Origin: Brachypodius melanocephalos | Lineage: Eukaryota > Chordata > Aves > Passeriformes > Pycnonotidae | Assembly (NCBI GenBank): GCA_013398615.1 | Contig: VZSR01002788.1 | Location: 310,001-374,000 of the forward strand | DNA length: 64,000 nucleotides | Reading direction: 5' to 3' | In this document: positions 37,501 through 49,639 of the stretch, in pieces | Layout: each line of letters starts with the position of its first letter | Numbering within the stretch: the stretch's first letter is position 1 | The notes under the pieces: model-generated | Told to the model about the DNA's origin: nothing | Seen by the model: only the letters and a program-made list of their open reading frames with translations | Databases searched by the model: none | Position numbers and translations under genes: made by a program

Positions 37501-40500
37501 GGAGGGTGTGCGGTTCGCATGGCTCCCCGCATTAGCGGGATCGGCTCCTCCTCACGCCGGCGTTGGAGTTCGGGTCCCAGCTTTGGGTTCAAAGCCACGA
37601 CGCCTCCTTTGCATTGACAATGGGGGGCCGCTCCCAAGAGAGGGGAGCAGCTCAGAACCGGGGCCATCTGGCACTAGGACGGGCAGGAAAAGCGTCAAAG
37701 GGAAATTATTGGTGCATAGTAAATGAGGATGAGGAGGAGGGGAAGGAAATAGAGGGAAATCTTTATGTGGCAGCTGATGTAAGAGGAATTACAAGCCCAA
37801 ATAAATGAAATATTGATTTAATCCACTCTCTCGGCCCTCTTTATAAAGCCGAGATCCCAGAGGCAAGCCCTCCTCCATAGCCTGCGGACTCAGGAGGATC
37901 CCCTTTGGAAAAACGCCTCTACAAACAGCGCGATTAAAGGCAGGGGAAAGAAAGATTTAATTTTCAGTGTCCCCCCCAGTTTTGTGGATGCTCTGGACTT
38001 CTGTGTTTGCTAATATCCACTTGTCTCAGACTGGTTCAGTCCTAGTTTCACTCGTGACTGCAGCCGAGGTTTAAAACCTTTTTAAAAAGCCACAAAACTA
38101 AGAGCGGCCAGCAAAGACTTTCAAATCCCACGCACAAGGCAGGAGTGTCGGAGGCACGCACGTACTTCCAGGTGCTTTAGTCCTCTTCCCAAGAGCTGCT
38201 CCTAGTTAGCACTCCACTGAACCCTAACCAATTGCCCGGTTTTCCTTCCCCCTGTCAGATTAAACACGGAGCCACGGCACCGATGGATTGGGCCTCAGCC
38301 TTTCCCCCTCTCACCCCACACGCCGTCGGCAAAGCCCGTCCTTCCCGGAGACCAAAGCTGCTGTCACCGTGCGGGACTTCTCTATCAATCCCTGCCTTTC
38401 AGCCGGCAATCCGAGCCCACTCCGCAAACAGCAGGGAATTAAGCCTTCCCGCCACCCTGGGCGGCAGAAAGCGTGTCTGGAGGTACAGACGGACACACGG
38501 GACAGACACACTGAGGAGCCAGCAGCTCCCGAACACTTCCCTCTCTCGGCTCAGAGCAGATGAGAACTCTCCCCCCACCCCGAAGCTGTTAATTATCTCA
38601 AGTTATTCGTCCTGCAGGCAGCGGAGAGTTGGGGATTCGAAGGCAGCAGCATTTGGTCCGTAAGGAGCAGTTCAAAATGCCACAGACCGTGGCAGCCTTT
38701 ACAACCAACCTCACCTTGCAACTGAGGAAGTCCTAGAGCGGGAATATCTCCTGATTTCCTCGAGATAAAAAGAACAGCAGCATTTTGTGATGAGGACAGA
38801 AGGAGAATATTTAAAGTGCCCAGGAAGCTGCTTGAAGAGGGGCTCCTGGGGGCCTCCTATCCAACAGGGGAGCAGGGATTTGGGGTCACAGTCAGGGTTC
38901 CTGCTCTTGATTAGTGGCAGAGAGGTGCCACAATCACATTGCGGCCCTGGTTTGTTCTGGACCACTTATAAACTATTGTGGCACATTAAAAGGAGGTATT
39001 TTAATACTTAAATATAGCAAACCAGTGACAGAAATCTGAGGGAGCAACAGCAAGACCACTGTCAACATCTAACCATATAAGAGACTCTTCCCTGAATCCA
39101 TGTCCTCAAAACATCAATGCACTTGAGAAAACACAATCTCAGGAACACAACATTTAAAGTAGTAAACACCCCAGGAAGCTGCCTCTGACAGGAGTAAATC
39201 CTACCCGTGAGCAAAGTGAAGTGACAGCCCTACACAAACCCAGGATCCAGCTTCCCTTTTTAATTTTTTTTTTTTATGGTCCACATGAATTCTGCTGTAG
39301 TTTTCCCACACAGGCAGCACAAGGCAGAGCGCTCTGCAGCACCAGGGCAGTCACCCCGGACGGCTGAAGCTCTCCTGCCTGCACCTAATCTCTGACACTT
39401 CTCACTTACAAAGGCCCCGGGAGGCTGGGGTGCTGCGATTCCCTCCTGGTTTGAATTCATCCCTCACATCACTCTCCGTTTCACCGGGATCACCCAAGAA
39501 GAGCTCTTAGCAGGCAGGTAGCAAAAGGTCAGCCCCAACAACCGGGATCCCAGGGCTACGATTTAGGGCTTTAATTCTCCTGTTACCACACCGACAGTCA
39601 GGAGGAGGAGGAGAAAACGAAATCCTTAGCCGTGGCTTTAGTTCTTTTTCAAAGGCTCCCAGCTCTCCAGTGCCACACACACACCTATGGCATCTAGGGC
39701 ACGTCCTCTGGAATGGGTTCCCTAATGGCAATCCATCAGCACCTAATTAGCCAAGGCCCAGACAAGGGCTGCAGGGCCTTATTTTCCACCCTTTTTCAAT
39801 ATTCCCATTAAATCCCATGAGATCCCGTGCTAGCAGGGCCAGGATCCGTGCTGCCCCATCCACAGCAGGGAGCATGGAGCCAGCCCGCACAGCTCCCTAC
39901 AGAGGGACCAGAGCAGCCTCACTCTTGAAGGCTTTTCCTTTGATATTCCCATTGTACCCATCCCAGCAGATCCTGGTCCGTGGTGACTGAATGCAGAAAT
40001 TGCTGATAGGTACGATAAAAATGAAGTAAAGCCCCACATCATCACTACGGGTTGGGGGGAAAAAAAAAAAAAGAAAAAATTATGTAGCATGAATCATCCC
40101 ACAATGTGTGTGCATAGAGTTGTCCTTCAACTAAAGCTAGAGCAGGTTTTTTTGGGGATCAAAGCTTCCGTGGACATGGGCATGTTGCCCTCTGTTGGCT
40201 GCTCACCGAGCATTAGGCTAATTCCACCTCTTGGGAAAGCAAAGACCGGCAGGAAGAGCACCCCTGGCAGCCTCCCTTTGGGATCTGCAGCCCCATCCCG
40301 AACCCCACAGTGCACGTGGCATTTAGAGAGGAAAAAAATAATCCCTCCTTCTTTATCCCTGCCGGCAAGGATGCTGTGACAATCCTGATTTTGCCTTGTG
40401 TCACTTAAAAAAAAAAAAAAATCCCAGTGTTTCCCAGTTTTGGCTTTGGATACAGATGTTGGCTATCATCCTTAGAGCCCTAGTGCAGATTCCCACCAGG

Positions 40501-43500
40501 GGGGCCGCAGGAAAGGCTTGGTTTGCTACCTGAAACCTGTTAGGAAAACGTGGGAAACAGCGCGTTGAGCTTACTGAACTGTGGTGGCCTTTGGGTGGTG
40601 AATCCCGGCAGGGGAAAAAAAAAAAGAAAAAAAAGCCTAAAATTCCACTCAAACTCTGCCCCCGCCATGGGATGCAGAGGAGCATCCCCCAGCAAAGACG
40701 AAGGAGAGCACTTGAAGAAGCTGCAGGTGCAGCTTTGCCTTCCTGACGCGCCCAAGGAGCGCGGAGCTGCCGGCGAGGCGGATCCCACTTTTTAAAAAGT
40801 GCGACAACACCGAGGCAAACCCTTGAAGGCGCAGCCTAATCCGCTTACCCCCTGTGCCGGTCTCATGGAGCTTTTAAGCCCCCTTCCAGAGCTAGGCATC
40901 CTCACCGAGAGCCTCGGTAGCCAGCGCTGCCTCCCGCACCACCACCAGTGTGTTATGGTAATGAGGCGTCTTTCATTCAAGGATCTCAAAGCACTTTTTA
41001 AATGTAATGAATTACGGTTTATGAGCTTATTCTAAGCATGGCAAATTAAAATAAACAGAGAGGAAAAAAATTTTCAAGGGTTTTTTTTGTGGGGTTTTTT
41101 TCCCAAACAATAAATCGATGAAGACTTAAATTTTTTTTGTCCTTCGGGGAATTAAATTATCCTTCTGTCCCTCATGCCAAAAAAAAAAAAAAAGGAAGAA
41201 AAAAAGTTGCTCAGACTTTTATCTTTCCTCATCACACTGTAATCATTTCTCTTCAGCCTCATTTCCCCCCTAGCTTTTTATTCAAAGAACTGAGGCAGCC
41301 TTTGCTCTGTCTTTAAATATTATTTAAAATAAAAAAGAGGGGGGGAGAAGGAATGGATGAAGGGGGGAAAAAAATCCCTTTTCCTGACTAATACTAATAA
41401 TACAGGTCAAAATGTCAGTCTATCTACAATTAAATGGAAAACAAAAAAGGTTTCCCCTTTTTCCCATGGTACAATGGCGCTGGAATATAAATTACCGACA
41501 AAGATGAAATAATACTTCAAAGCACATGGGGAAAGGCAGCACAACGTTTACAAAGTATTTTCCACCGCGGGATGAAACATTGGAGACAAGGGCAGCCAAT
41601 GGAGTTCAGGGGGTGTGGGTGAATAGCCCCAAACTAGCACGGAGGAGGATTTGAGGTCCCTATAGTCTCTGACCCCACGATAGGCTTTGTTGAACAAGGG
41701 CAGCTGCAGTTATCAACAGATGTTTCAGCAATAAATAATTGGTATCATCTCAGAAAAGATCCATCTACCTGGGGAGAGGGCATAATGCCGCAAACACTGC
41801 TCCACTATTAGAGCCACATTAATCTCCCATCTAGCCGGGCCTCTCGGGGAGCTTGCTGCAGGTGTTTATCCCGGGAGGGAGCGCACAAACGCTCCCAAGA
41901 TAGAGAGCTGCGCTGGGATTGTAAAGGAGGTCAACCTCCGCCATAAATTTCTGTCTGAGGCCACACACACCAAAGGGAGCAGGAAAATAAATACCCGAGA
42001 GCAACCATTCCCCGCCCTCCCCGGGAAACTCAGGAGCCCTGCGACCTGAGGACGCTGGGGCTCCCACCTCCCAGCCCTGCAGAAGGCCTGGCTGAGCTTC
42101 TCATCACTCCTGTTCAGAGGAATCCAAGTTGTTCCCAAGGAAAACCTGCTGGCCTCACTGAGGCAGGACTCTGAGATCTCCTGGGCACCTTGGAGTTTAA
42201 CAACAGGCAGGAACGGGAAGGTGTTGGCTTTGGACGTGTACCACAGGAACAAAACCTGCCCCACAAAATTCACAAACCTCATCTTTATCCCTGTCCTGGC
42301 AAAGGGATAGCCCCTAGCCCAGACATTACATTAAATGTGTCCTCTATTTGCCATATGTCTCTAGGAAAATCAGAAAAGCAAAAAGCAATCCCCATTTCTG
42401 GCCACTTTCTAATCTTTAAACTCAAACTCATCACCTTAAGGGATGGGATGCCCAAGGACCTTTGGGATTCTGCAACTGGATGGATTCAACACAGCCATCC
42501 TTTACTCACAGGAGAAATCACATTGAATCCTTGCCTTTCCAGCTGCGGTCCTCAAAGGGATTCTGTGATTTCATTTTATTGAAAGAAGAGCAGGTGATGA
42601 TTGTTCAAGCCCTACTATGGTGAGTGATCCTCATGACCTACTTGCAGAGCAGAATCAAACAAGGCACACCATTCTGGTCAGATTCATGGGTTTAAAAAAA
42701 AAATTATGTGAACATTTGTCATTTTAGCGTTATTATAGTGTCAGTTCTTCAGGGAAGAGGGAAACATTATCTTAATGGACACAGACCCAGAACTGCCCTG
42801 TGAAACCCTCCCACCCCCGGCACCTCAGTGGGACATTTTACACCACGGGAGTGTTGAACTTCATACCAGCAAGTCAGGCAGCCTGGCGCTGATCACATCC
42901 TGCAGGTTTGTTTTGTCTTCTGGGCCGAGGTCCTGTTTGTACTGCCACCTCTCCGGCACAAAGGGCCACCTCATCTCCTTTGCTGCCTCCAGAAGGCTCC
43001 TCAGCTCCTCAGGAAGCAGAGCTGAAAGGGTCAGAGAGCAGGTGAGGGCATTGCAGCAGGTTCAGCCACGGCACCGGCGGCTCCAATCTCTCAAAAAAGC
43101 CTTCTCCCACTCACTCCCAAGGGCTCCTTGTCACCAGCCTGGTGGGAGGGAAGGGGAGCTGGCCTGCCATCCGTTCCCCTCGGCTGCACTGCCCTCCAGG
43201 TAAATGGGAGCCTCCAGCCATGAAAAAGGCTTTTAGCAGGAAGTCATGCCGGCAGCTGGCTGCTTGGGCGTGAAGAGCTGTTCCAAAAGGGGCAGGAGTG
43301 AACCCGTTCCCCTGTGTGAGGAGAGGACAAGGGGGTCAATGGCACAGTAGATCTGTCCCACTCGCCCAGGTGACAGTGGCAGAGCCATCCTGGAAAGCCA
43401 CTTCCAAACTGGGAGATAAACCTGCACCACAGATAGCAATCGGACAGAAATCTAAAGGGTTGTAATGAACATTAAGCACAAGCTCTTGAGCAGTTTGTCC

Positions 43501-45591
43501 CTCCCTGCTCCCTCTCCATACCGGTCCTAAGCCACTCCATCAGCTTTGGTTGGATCTCCAACCTGATCCAACTAGGAGCACATAGCCAGTGATTTGGGCT
43601 TGGATCTGTCCCTTCCCTTCAGCCACAGCCCACATTTCATTTTCCTTGCAACAGGGGTGGCGTGGATGTGCTGTGCCGTGCTAACCGCTCGTCTGGGCAG
43701 CCTCTCTGGCCAATAAAAGTGGATTAACAAAGATTATTGACCAGATGGGGTTAATGGTGATCATCAGCTGCAGATCTGGCCCCTTCTGGCCATTAATCCC
43801 CTGAAAAACCCCTGCTCAGAGACCATCACTGCTTTAACGAGGCAACGCAATAAATGCATCGCTACGTATTTTTTAATCAATCCTTTACGCAGGGACTCTG
43901 GAAAATGAACTTCATAAAAAGGATATTACATGCTCATGTTGCAGCACAGTCACAGGGAAGCTGGATATTTAGGGCCTCCCTCCAAAAAGTCAAGTTTACA
44001 ACGTTAGTGCGTTCCCCAGCCCACATTTTCTCACTTGTTGCCGTCCCAAGGAAACACGGGGTTTGGAAATCTTCCTGTTACACATCCTGGCTTAACTAAA
44101 GCCCGGTTTCCTTATCCTCCTGAAGTGGTGCCTGAAGGGGCTCAGCCCTGAATGCCGTGGCAAGGCAGCCAAGTGCCAGAGCTGACGGGGAGAGGAGGTC
44201 CTGCTCCCACCCTCACACTTCTCACTGGAAAAATCAGTGCAGGAGCAGGGATATTCACCTCATCACCAGGATATTCATCTCATTACGCAAAACTATCTCT
44301 TGGTCTTATCTCCCACGTTGCAAGGGGGACGACTGAATTTTCTAAGTCTTTTCCTCAGGAAGATCCGGCTCCAAGGACCAGAGTTTACCCTTGTAACAGA
44401 GAGCTGTTCTCACCGTTGGCAATATAAACTCATTAATTAACGAAGGCCGAACGGGCACAGAAGTGGATTGGAATGATTTCTAGCCAAAAAAAAAAAAAGA
44501 AATCCAGACCCACTCAACACCCGTTCTGCCCCGTGAAGTGAGATAAAGATGTGCTCCTCCTGCCCCCTCTCCCCACCAGGATTTCCGTGGATTTGGCTTT
44601 CAGTCCTTCCTGCTGCAGGTCTGAGAGAGCCGGGGGGAACAAAGGCAGCCCCGGGAGGAGAGGGAGGCTCGGAAAGCCCCTTGGCCCCTGCGCTGGGAGG
44701 GTCCCCCCGAAGCAGAGAGCCCCAGCAGTTATTAATGTCGCTGTCACCACCCCGCTGCTGGGTATTTTACTTCCCAGCTGATGGGAACACCGCGCTCGGA
44801 AAAGCCCGAGCAGCACTTCGGGCTCTGATCGCCCATTTCCTGAAGCAGTTTACCTGAAGGACCGTGTCTAATCGAGTGATTATAAGGGCACTGATTTACC
44901 TTATCTGGAACTAAACTGATTATTTCTCATACTTTTGTGGTATTTAATAGGAGAAAAGGAGGGAGGAGGATGAGGGGGAAAAAGCGCTACCTGATTAGGA
45001 GTTCAAGAGCCCATTCTGCGGGAGCCATAATAAAACTTAAAAGAATTTGCGACGAGGAAACAAAGTACCCTTTGTTGGAAACAAAAGAAGAGGAGAGAAA
45101 AATCTTCCAGGATCCATAACAGAAACCTACACGCCACCCTCCAGCGCAAACAGACTTAGGTGCTTCAGAAAAAGGCAGCTGACCTCCCAGCAAGAACAAG
45201 GATGGTCGGAAAAACATATTCCCAACGGCCCCGCGCCCCAGGACAAACAAAGGGTTTTAAAGATCACATTAACGCTACGGCCGAGCCACTCAAGCAAGGC
45301 AAAACCAAACATTATTAACACCAAACTGGAAAACGGGTAGTGCCGCAGATGTGTCACGCAAAGGGAAAAGCTTCATTCCGCTGGAATTAAGAAATAATAA
45401 ATCCTCCTTTCGCAGCGCTGCAGCGATGCCGAAATAGCTGCTGGTCTCCAGCAGGTAACGCCAGCATTGAAACAAATGAGGAATCCTTTTATTACAGCTC
45501 TCGCTAAATGCTGCTTCCTTTCCTGGTTATTTATTCCAGCGTTTAGCCAGCATAGATTTTCCTTTCAAGACGGATACTGCAAAGGTTTTTG

Positions 45592-45648
<57 letters not shown>

Positions 45649-46252
45649 CCTCTTCCCCTTGGACACCACTTATAGAGGTCACACACATTTTACAAGATAA
45701 AGATTCGGGCAATGAGCTCTTTAATATATGAGGAGAAGCTGACAAACAGAGAGGGCCCTCCCCCAGTTCCTATGAAAGGAGAGGAAATATGTGCCCTTAT
45801 TCAGAAGTTGCATCCTTTTTTTCCTTTCTTTCTCTCTCTTTTTTTTTTTTTTTTAATAACTGAAATTTATGTGCATCAGCAAACTTTTGGGCATTGTTCT
45901 TCCCAAACTAAACTGTTCCTTACAGCCTCATGTTTACTGAAGCCTAAAATTAGAACTGACAGCAATTCACTGCAACAAAGTGGACTTCTTTTCCCTGCCT
46001 GCCTTGCAGCCCGCATCCCATTCATGGCCTCGAAACCCAGGCATCTCTTGACACTCATCTGCCCGGAGAAGGAAAATAGGGCAGGGCTGAGCGCCGGCGG
46101 AGCGCTGCCGCGTCTCCTGGGGAGAGCTCACCTTGGCACCGCCGGTATTCCCGCTGCTCTCCCTGGCCCGTGCCGGCCTCTGCCGCCAGGAGCGTGTCCA
46201 GAGCCCGCTGGCACTCCTGGAGCAGCCCGGCCACGGCGCTTTGGTTATTCAT
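26992..46252 (-). CDS. ALPK1: ALPK1, alpha-protein kinase 1 (ADP-heptose sensor), complete
   Basis: A cytosolic innate immune receptor kinase: bacterial ADP-heptose binds its N-terminal helical domain and activates the C-terminal alpha-kinase, which phosphorylates TIFA on Thr9. Coding exons in transcript order: 46132-46252, 42867-43021, 35178-35376, 34232-34291, 33536-33622, 32785-32861, 31710-31805, 31213-31317, 28827-30831, 28405-28558, 27700-27862, 27434-27620, 26992-27188. All splice sites are GT-AG and all phases close. The sum is 3,606 bases, or 1,201 residues plus TAG (human 1,244). The start is the ATG at 46252, giving MNNQ as in human; an in-frame GTG at 46267 lies upstream and is not used. 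The N-terminal 300 and C-terminal 233 residues match human closely, and the linker exon does not. Its substrate gene TIFA lies head to head with it. Confidence 0.97.
28827..30831 (-). CDS. ALPK1: ALPK1 long linker exon
   Basis: A single 2,005-base exon encodes residues 301-968. Its first 100 residues continue the helical domain (NIRG, CLLSYS, DCPPE, EAKESFEIGLL and ELHSFIKAAF match human). The rest is Ser/Glu-rich and disordered, with little similarity to mammals apart from short islands such as SYVPDS, GKMRKE-like PGRMKEEILDARFL and LLAGVEHNWL at its end. It is shorter than the human linker, which accounts for most of the 43-residue difference in total length. Confidence 0.92.
31213..46252 (-). 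CDS. ALPK1: ALPK1 N-terminal ADP-heptose-binding domain (8 exons)
   Basis: The first eight coding exons encode residues 1-300, an all-helical TPR-like domain. Residue numbering is identical to human through this region. Positions I recall as lining the human ADP-heptose pocket are all the same here: F61, Q67, R116, R150, R153, D231 and K233. T237, the site of the human ROSAH syndrome change, is also Thr. Longer identical stretches include LLKAEYILSSLI, MWYEAAELIWAS and LPQPDKK. This predicts that ligand recognition is retained. The two exons at 35.2 kb and 42.9 kb are separated by a large 7.5 kb intron. Confidence 0.93.
40185..40198 (-). promoter_or_regulatory. CTCF-like motif (minus strand)
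   Basis: The reverse strand reads CCAACAGAGGGCAA, which agrees with the CTCF core consensus at 12 of 14 positions. It is the weaker of the two minus-strand matches noted. Occupancy is not testable here. Confidence 0.35.
40790..41060. promoter_or_regulatory. Candidate neural enhancer block in ALPK1 intron
   Basis: A non-repetitive block with an OTX-type TAATCC core at about 40837, plus GGTAATGAGGCG, TTCATTCAAGG and AATGAATTACGG homeodomain-type sites, ending in AT-rich sequence. It has no coding pattern. Lying 20 kb from NEUROG2 in the intron of a neighbour is typical of developmental enhancers, but this is an inference from motif density only. Confidence 0.28.
41400..41850. promoter_or_regulatory. 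Candidate enhancer with paired E-boxes, ALPK1 intron
   Basis: About 450 bases of AT-balanced unique sequence contain CAGCTG at 41701-41706 and CAGATG at 41717-41722. The flanks carry SOX-like (ACAATGG) and homeodomain-like cores (ATAAATAATTGG, CACATTAATC). Paired E-boxes of these two types are favoured by proneural bHLH factors. The element could serve NEUROG2 or be autoregulatory. Confidence 0.3.
43670..43870. promoter_or_regulatory. Second candidate enhancer with paired E-boxes
   Basis: CAGATG at 43742-43747 and CAGCTG at 43765-43770 flank a GGGTTAATGG core. Nearby are GGATTAACAAAG, ACAAAGATTATTG (SOX/TCF-like) and GGCCATTAATCCCC. The unusual density of homeodomain and E-box motifs in 200 bases of unique sequence suggests a neural enhancer; this is an inference only. 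Confidence 0.3.
45593..45648. repeat. Poly(T) tract, 56 bases
   Basis: An uninterrupted run of 56 T, exceptional for this window. No target-site duplication or retroelement body could be recognised next to it, so it is listed as a simple repeat. Length is probably unreliable. Confidence 0.92.
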
Positions 46253-46364
46253 GAGGGCCGATCCCACCGGGATGTGAATCGGGAGTCCCCGGGTGCACGG
46301 TGATCAATTACCGAGGGGAAGACACGGGGTCCAAATGAAAAGGATCCCTTCAACGCTGAGGTAC
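46132..46364 (-). other. ALPK1: ALPK1 first coding exon with part of the 5' UTR
   Basis: Reading leftward, an acceptor (TTTGCCAG) ends at 46365, followed by about 110 bases of untranslated leader and the ATG at 46252. A second possible AG, nine bases further on, would start the exon at 46355. The exon ends at CAAG|GTGAGC. The presence of an acceptor shows that at least one leader exon lies further right, toward the TIFA promoter. Confidence 0.7.
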
Positions 46365-49300
46365 CTGGCAAACAAAGGAGAGGGAAAATGATTAACTAAA
46401 GCATCATCAATTATCTGAAAGGCTCAAGCAGGGGGAAATAATAGGGGAAATACATGGAAATACGTGACGGCCCCGAAGGACTTTATTAGAGGAGAGCGCG
46501 GAATCACTGCAGGGTCCTGGCGACAGCGTGCGAGGGGAACATCTCCGAGGTGCCAGGGAGACAGGACAAGCTCATCACTGGAGCCACAACATCCCGAGCA
46601 GGGAAGTGACTGTCGGGGCTGTGCCAAAGCCCTTTGCACCTGGGAGGCTCGGGCTGTCGCACACAGTTAGCCAGGATTGAACGGCAGGGAGGAAGGAGCC
46701 TGCTGTGTGCATTCCCCAGACCACGGAGACCCCCTCCTTTACCCTGGGATGCCATCCCATGAGGGAACGTTCTCCACATATGTCCCACTGCAAGTCCTCC
46801 AGGTGCTTAGGACATTGCCAGTGGTGATACAGGAAATCCTCAACATTTTTTCCATGACAGGCATCCGGCTAAACATCTGCCAGAACACTCAGGCAGCTTT
46901 TGAAAATTAAGCACAAGACAAATATTTCGGGTTTGAGGATTTTTTTCCACACCAATTCGATGATGGTTTCACTTAGAAAACTGCTCCTGCAGTTTGAAGC
47001 AATACAGTCAGGAACAGCCCCAGTGAAAACATGTCTAAAATTTGGGAAACACTATGGCAGTGAAGGAGGAAAAGGACTGCAAAGGACAACACACAGAGGC
47101 ACAGTTTGCTCTGCTGACTGGACACTGCTCACATTTTAGCAGCTGGGTTTTCCAGGCAGTTTTTTCCCTTCCTGCTGTGGCTCTGGGATGGCTGGATCCT
47201 GGAGCTGGTGGCAGATAGGCTGTGCTCCCAACGGCACTGAGCAGGAGCACGCTGCCAGACTGAAAAGCAGAGGGCAAAAGAGGTGCACTCATGCGAAAGC
47301 AGAGAGGATCAGAGAGCCTTGGAAGGGCAGGTGGAGCAGGGCAAAAGATGGGATTCAGCACCAAAGAGCCTGGAGGCAGGAGCTACTCAGTGGGGCTCTG
47401 ACTGACTCTGCAGACAAATGTCACAGAAAGAAGAAATTTAAAAAGCAGCAGTGAAAGGGAGACCAAGGGAAGGAGCACAAGCACATAAGACAAGCTGGGA
47501 AGCAAGTAAAAGATAAGCCAGAGGCAGAGCCATGGATAAAAGCAGAAGGAAAACCTAGAAAGTGCTGCCCACCTTTTTAGGCCCGTGTAAGAGCCACCAG
47601 GGCCACTCTCTGCAGGGTTTGAGCCAGCTGAGCATAGCTGGGATCACATCCCTGTGCTGCACCAGGCACAGGGCCCATTGAGGTGCTCCCATCAGGAGCA
47701 AAAGGAGATGGGGCCAGAGACAGGGCCGGGGACAAAGCTACAGCATGGCCCAAAGGCCACCCAGGAGATGGGGCTGAACTGCCTGCCACTGGCAAAGATG
47801 GATCTGAAAAAGGACACATCAATGGGATTTGCTCGTGGCACAAGATCCAAGTCCACATCCTAGTTCACAAAGGTCCTCTCTCCCTAAGGATCTGCCAGGG
47901 ACAGATCTCTGAACCCAGGAACAACAACCAGAAAGCAGAGCGCTCTGCTCCACCCTGCCAGGTGTAGACAAGCTGATCCAGTTGCTGGGTATCCATCAGG
48001 GAAAAGAAAAGCACAGTCACACTAACACACCTATGCCAGCGTGGCTTGCTCTGTTAACTGCACTGACATCTGCTAATTGATTTATCTGATTACCCAGGCC
48101 TGTGGGAAGGAGCCTGCAGCCATCCCAGGAGTACCTCCCAGGTTGGGATGAAGCATCCCTGCCATCTGGCCCAGACTCCATGCCTTTGTGTAATTGATTT
48201 CTCAAAAACCTCATTTTCCAGAGACCCCACTCCAGTGACCACCGAGCACATATACACCTGCCGTGGATCTGCTGTGGGCAGTAGTCCCGGGCCCTGGAAA
48301 TTTCTTCAGGAGCGTGCAGGAACACGCTGGAGAAGGCCTGTGCTCAGCTGCCACCTCACAGCCTGTAAATAAACGCTCAAAAGCACAATTTGCTGTGAAG
48401 ATGCACTAAAGCAAGCAAACGCCGGGATATTTCCCTTTACAAAAAATAACTAGGCACCAAGAGCATCCAAGGGAGCTCATGGATGTGCTCCACTTCTCTG
48501 TGTCACAGCCTAGAGCCCCAAATCAGACTCTTAAGCCCAGCTCTCGTTGGGTCTTCACTGCAGGCAGGAGGGCCCCGTGGCTTTGTGAGCCACACAAGCT
48601 GCCACTCTCACAAAGAGCTGCCGGGGCTTAGCAGGGAAGCTCAAATTAGTGTGGAAGTACAGCACTTGGCTTCCTTGGATTGGGAGGATTTAACTCACCA
48701 GGGAAACTGCCAGGTCCCTAACAGTGATCTATGGAAGTCAGCAAGCAAGGGATTTTTCCTCAAGTACATTTTTTTTCCTAAAGAATTGAATAAACAGCAA
48801 GGACACGGAGTAATAAAATAATGATTTACAACAGCACCAAAGCGCTGGAAGCGCAGAGAAAAGTGCAATAAACTGTACCTCAGTACTCAGAAGGTAGAGA
48901 GCCTTTTGAGACCCATCACTGGGGACAATGACTCGCATCACAAAATCAGCTTAAAATGCACCACGGAGCTTTCAACCACATCAGCATCCTTTACACAGAT
49001 GCCACTTTGTGAGTTGTGTTTTGTGACAGCTGTGGCGCTGAGTGACAGCCGGGAAGGGGGAATAACCAGGCACGCAGCTCTCCTGGGGAAACACAGGACC
49101 CCAGCCCAAAGCCCGAAGCAGAACAGCAAAAAACTTCTGGAGGCCTTTAGAACCCTCTCGATGATTGCTAATCAGCTTTCTCAAAGTTCCCTTAAACCCT
49201 AACAAGTGGCACTTTGAGGAGATGGTTTTGAAGTGGTAAAAATTGCAGCTTGACGTGCTGCAAGGCTGCCTGGGCAAAAATGTTTCCTAAGCATGCACTT

Positions 49301-49639
49301 TAAAATGCTCTTTGAAAACAACTAATAAAACCAATTTTGCATCAGAGTGAGGATTTAAGCACTCCTTGGTGATAGGAAAGATGCTTTACTCCCGTTTGGG
49401 GCAAACCCAGCTTTTAAATGCTTGATGTAATCGTTAAGACACTTTAAAACAGAAATTATGAGAAAAAAAAAAAAAATCTGTGACATTTCTGATTGAAGCC
49501 TGGGTTAAAATAACTCCTTGCATCAAATATGATGAAAAAAAATACGACAAAGGTCTCAGGGGGTGAGAAAATACATTTCTGTGGTTGCCCTCTAATTGGA
49601 GTTGGGGTTCAGAACAAGAGGGACGGAGGGAAGAATTGG

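Larger units (their letters stand above)
35377..42866 (-). other. Large ALPK1 intron with regulatory candidates
   Basis: A 7.5 kb intron without genes. It holds T19 at 36203-36221, T20 at 36879-36898, a GA run near 37261-37278, and several AT-rich, motif-dense blocks: 37320-37960, 40790-41060 and 41400-41850. A CTCF-like core on the minus strand lies at 40185-40198. Chance open frames are numerous but show no domains and no codon bias. Confidence 0.6.
43022..46131 (-). other. ALPK1 intron 43.0-46.1 kb
   Basis: A 3.1 kb intron without genes. It contains a second paired-E-box block (43670-43870), a motif-rich stretch at 44870-45060, a very long poly(T) tract at 45593-45648, and a shorter T run near 45839-45854. 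Open frames here are by chance. Confidence 0.6.

Noticed and set aside
35639..37726. Open frames in the large ALPK1 intron
   Set aside because: No splice signals consistent with a gene, no domain, and homopolymer-encoded Phe or Lys runs inside them.
46253..46267. ALPK1 start five codons upstream
   Set aside because: The upstream codon at 46267 is GTG, not ATG. The ATG at 46252 gives the MNNQ start shared with human ALPK1.
47592..47610. CTCF-like CCACCAGGGCC
   Set aside because: The core lacks the GGC step after the variable position, so it does not fit the consensus.
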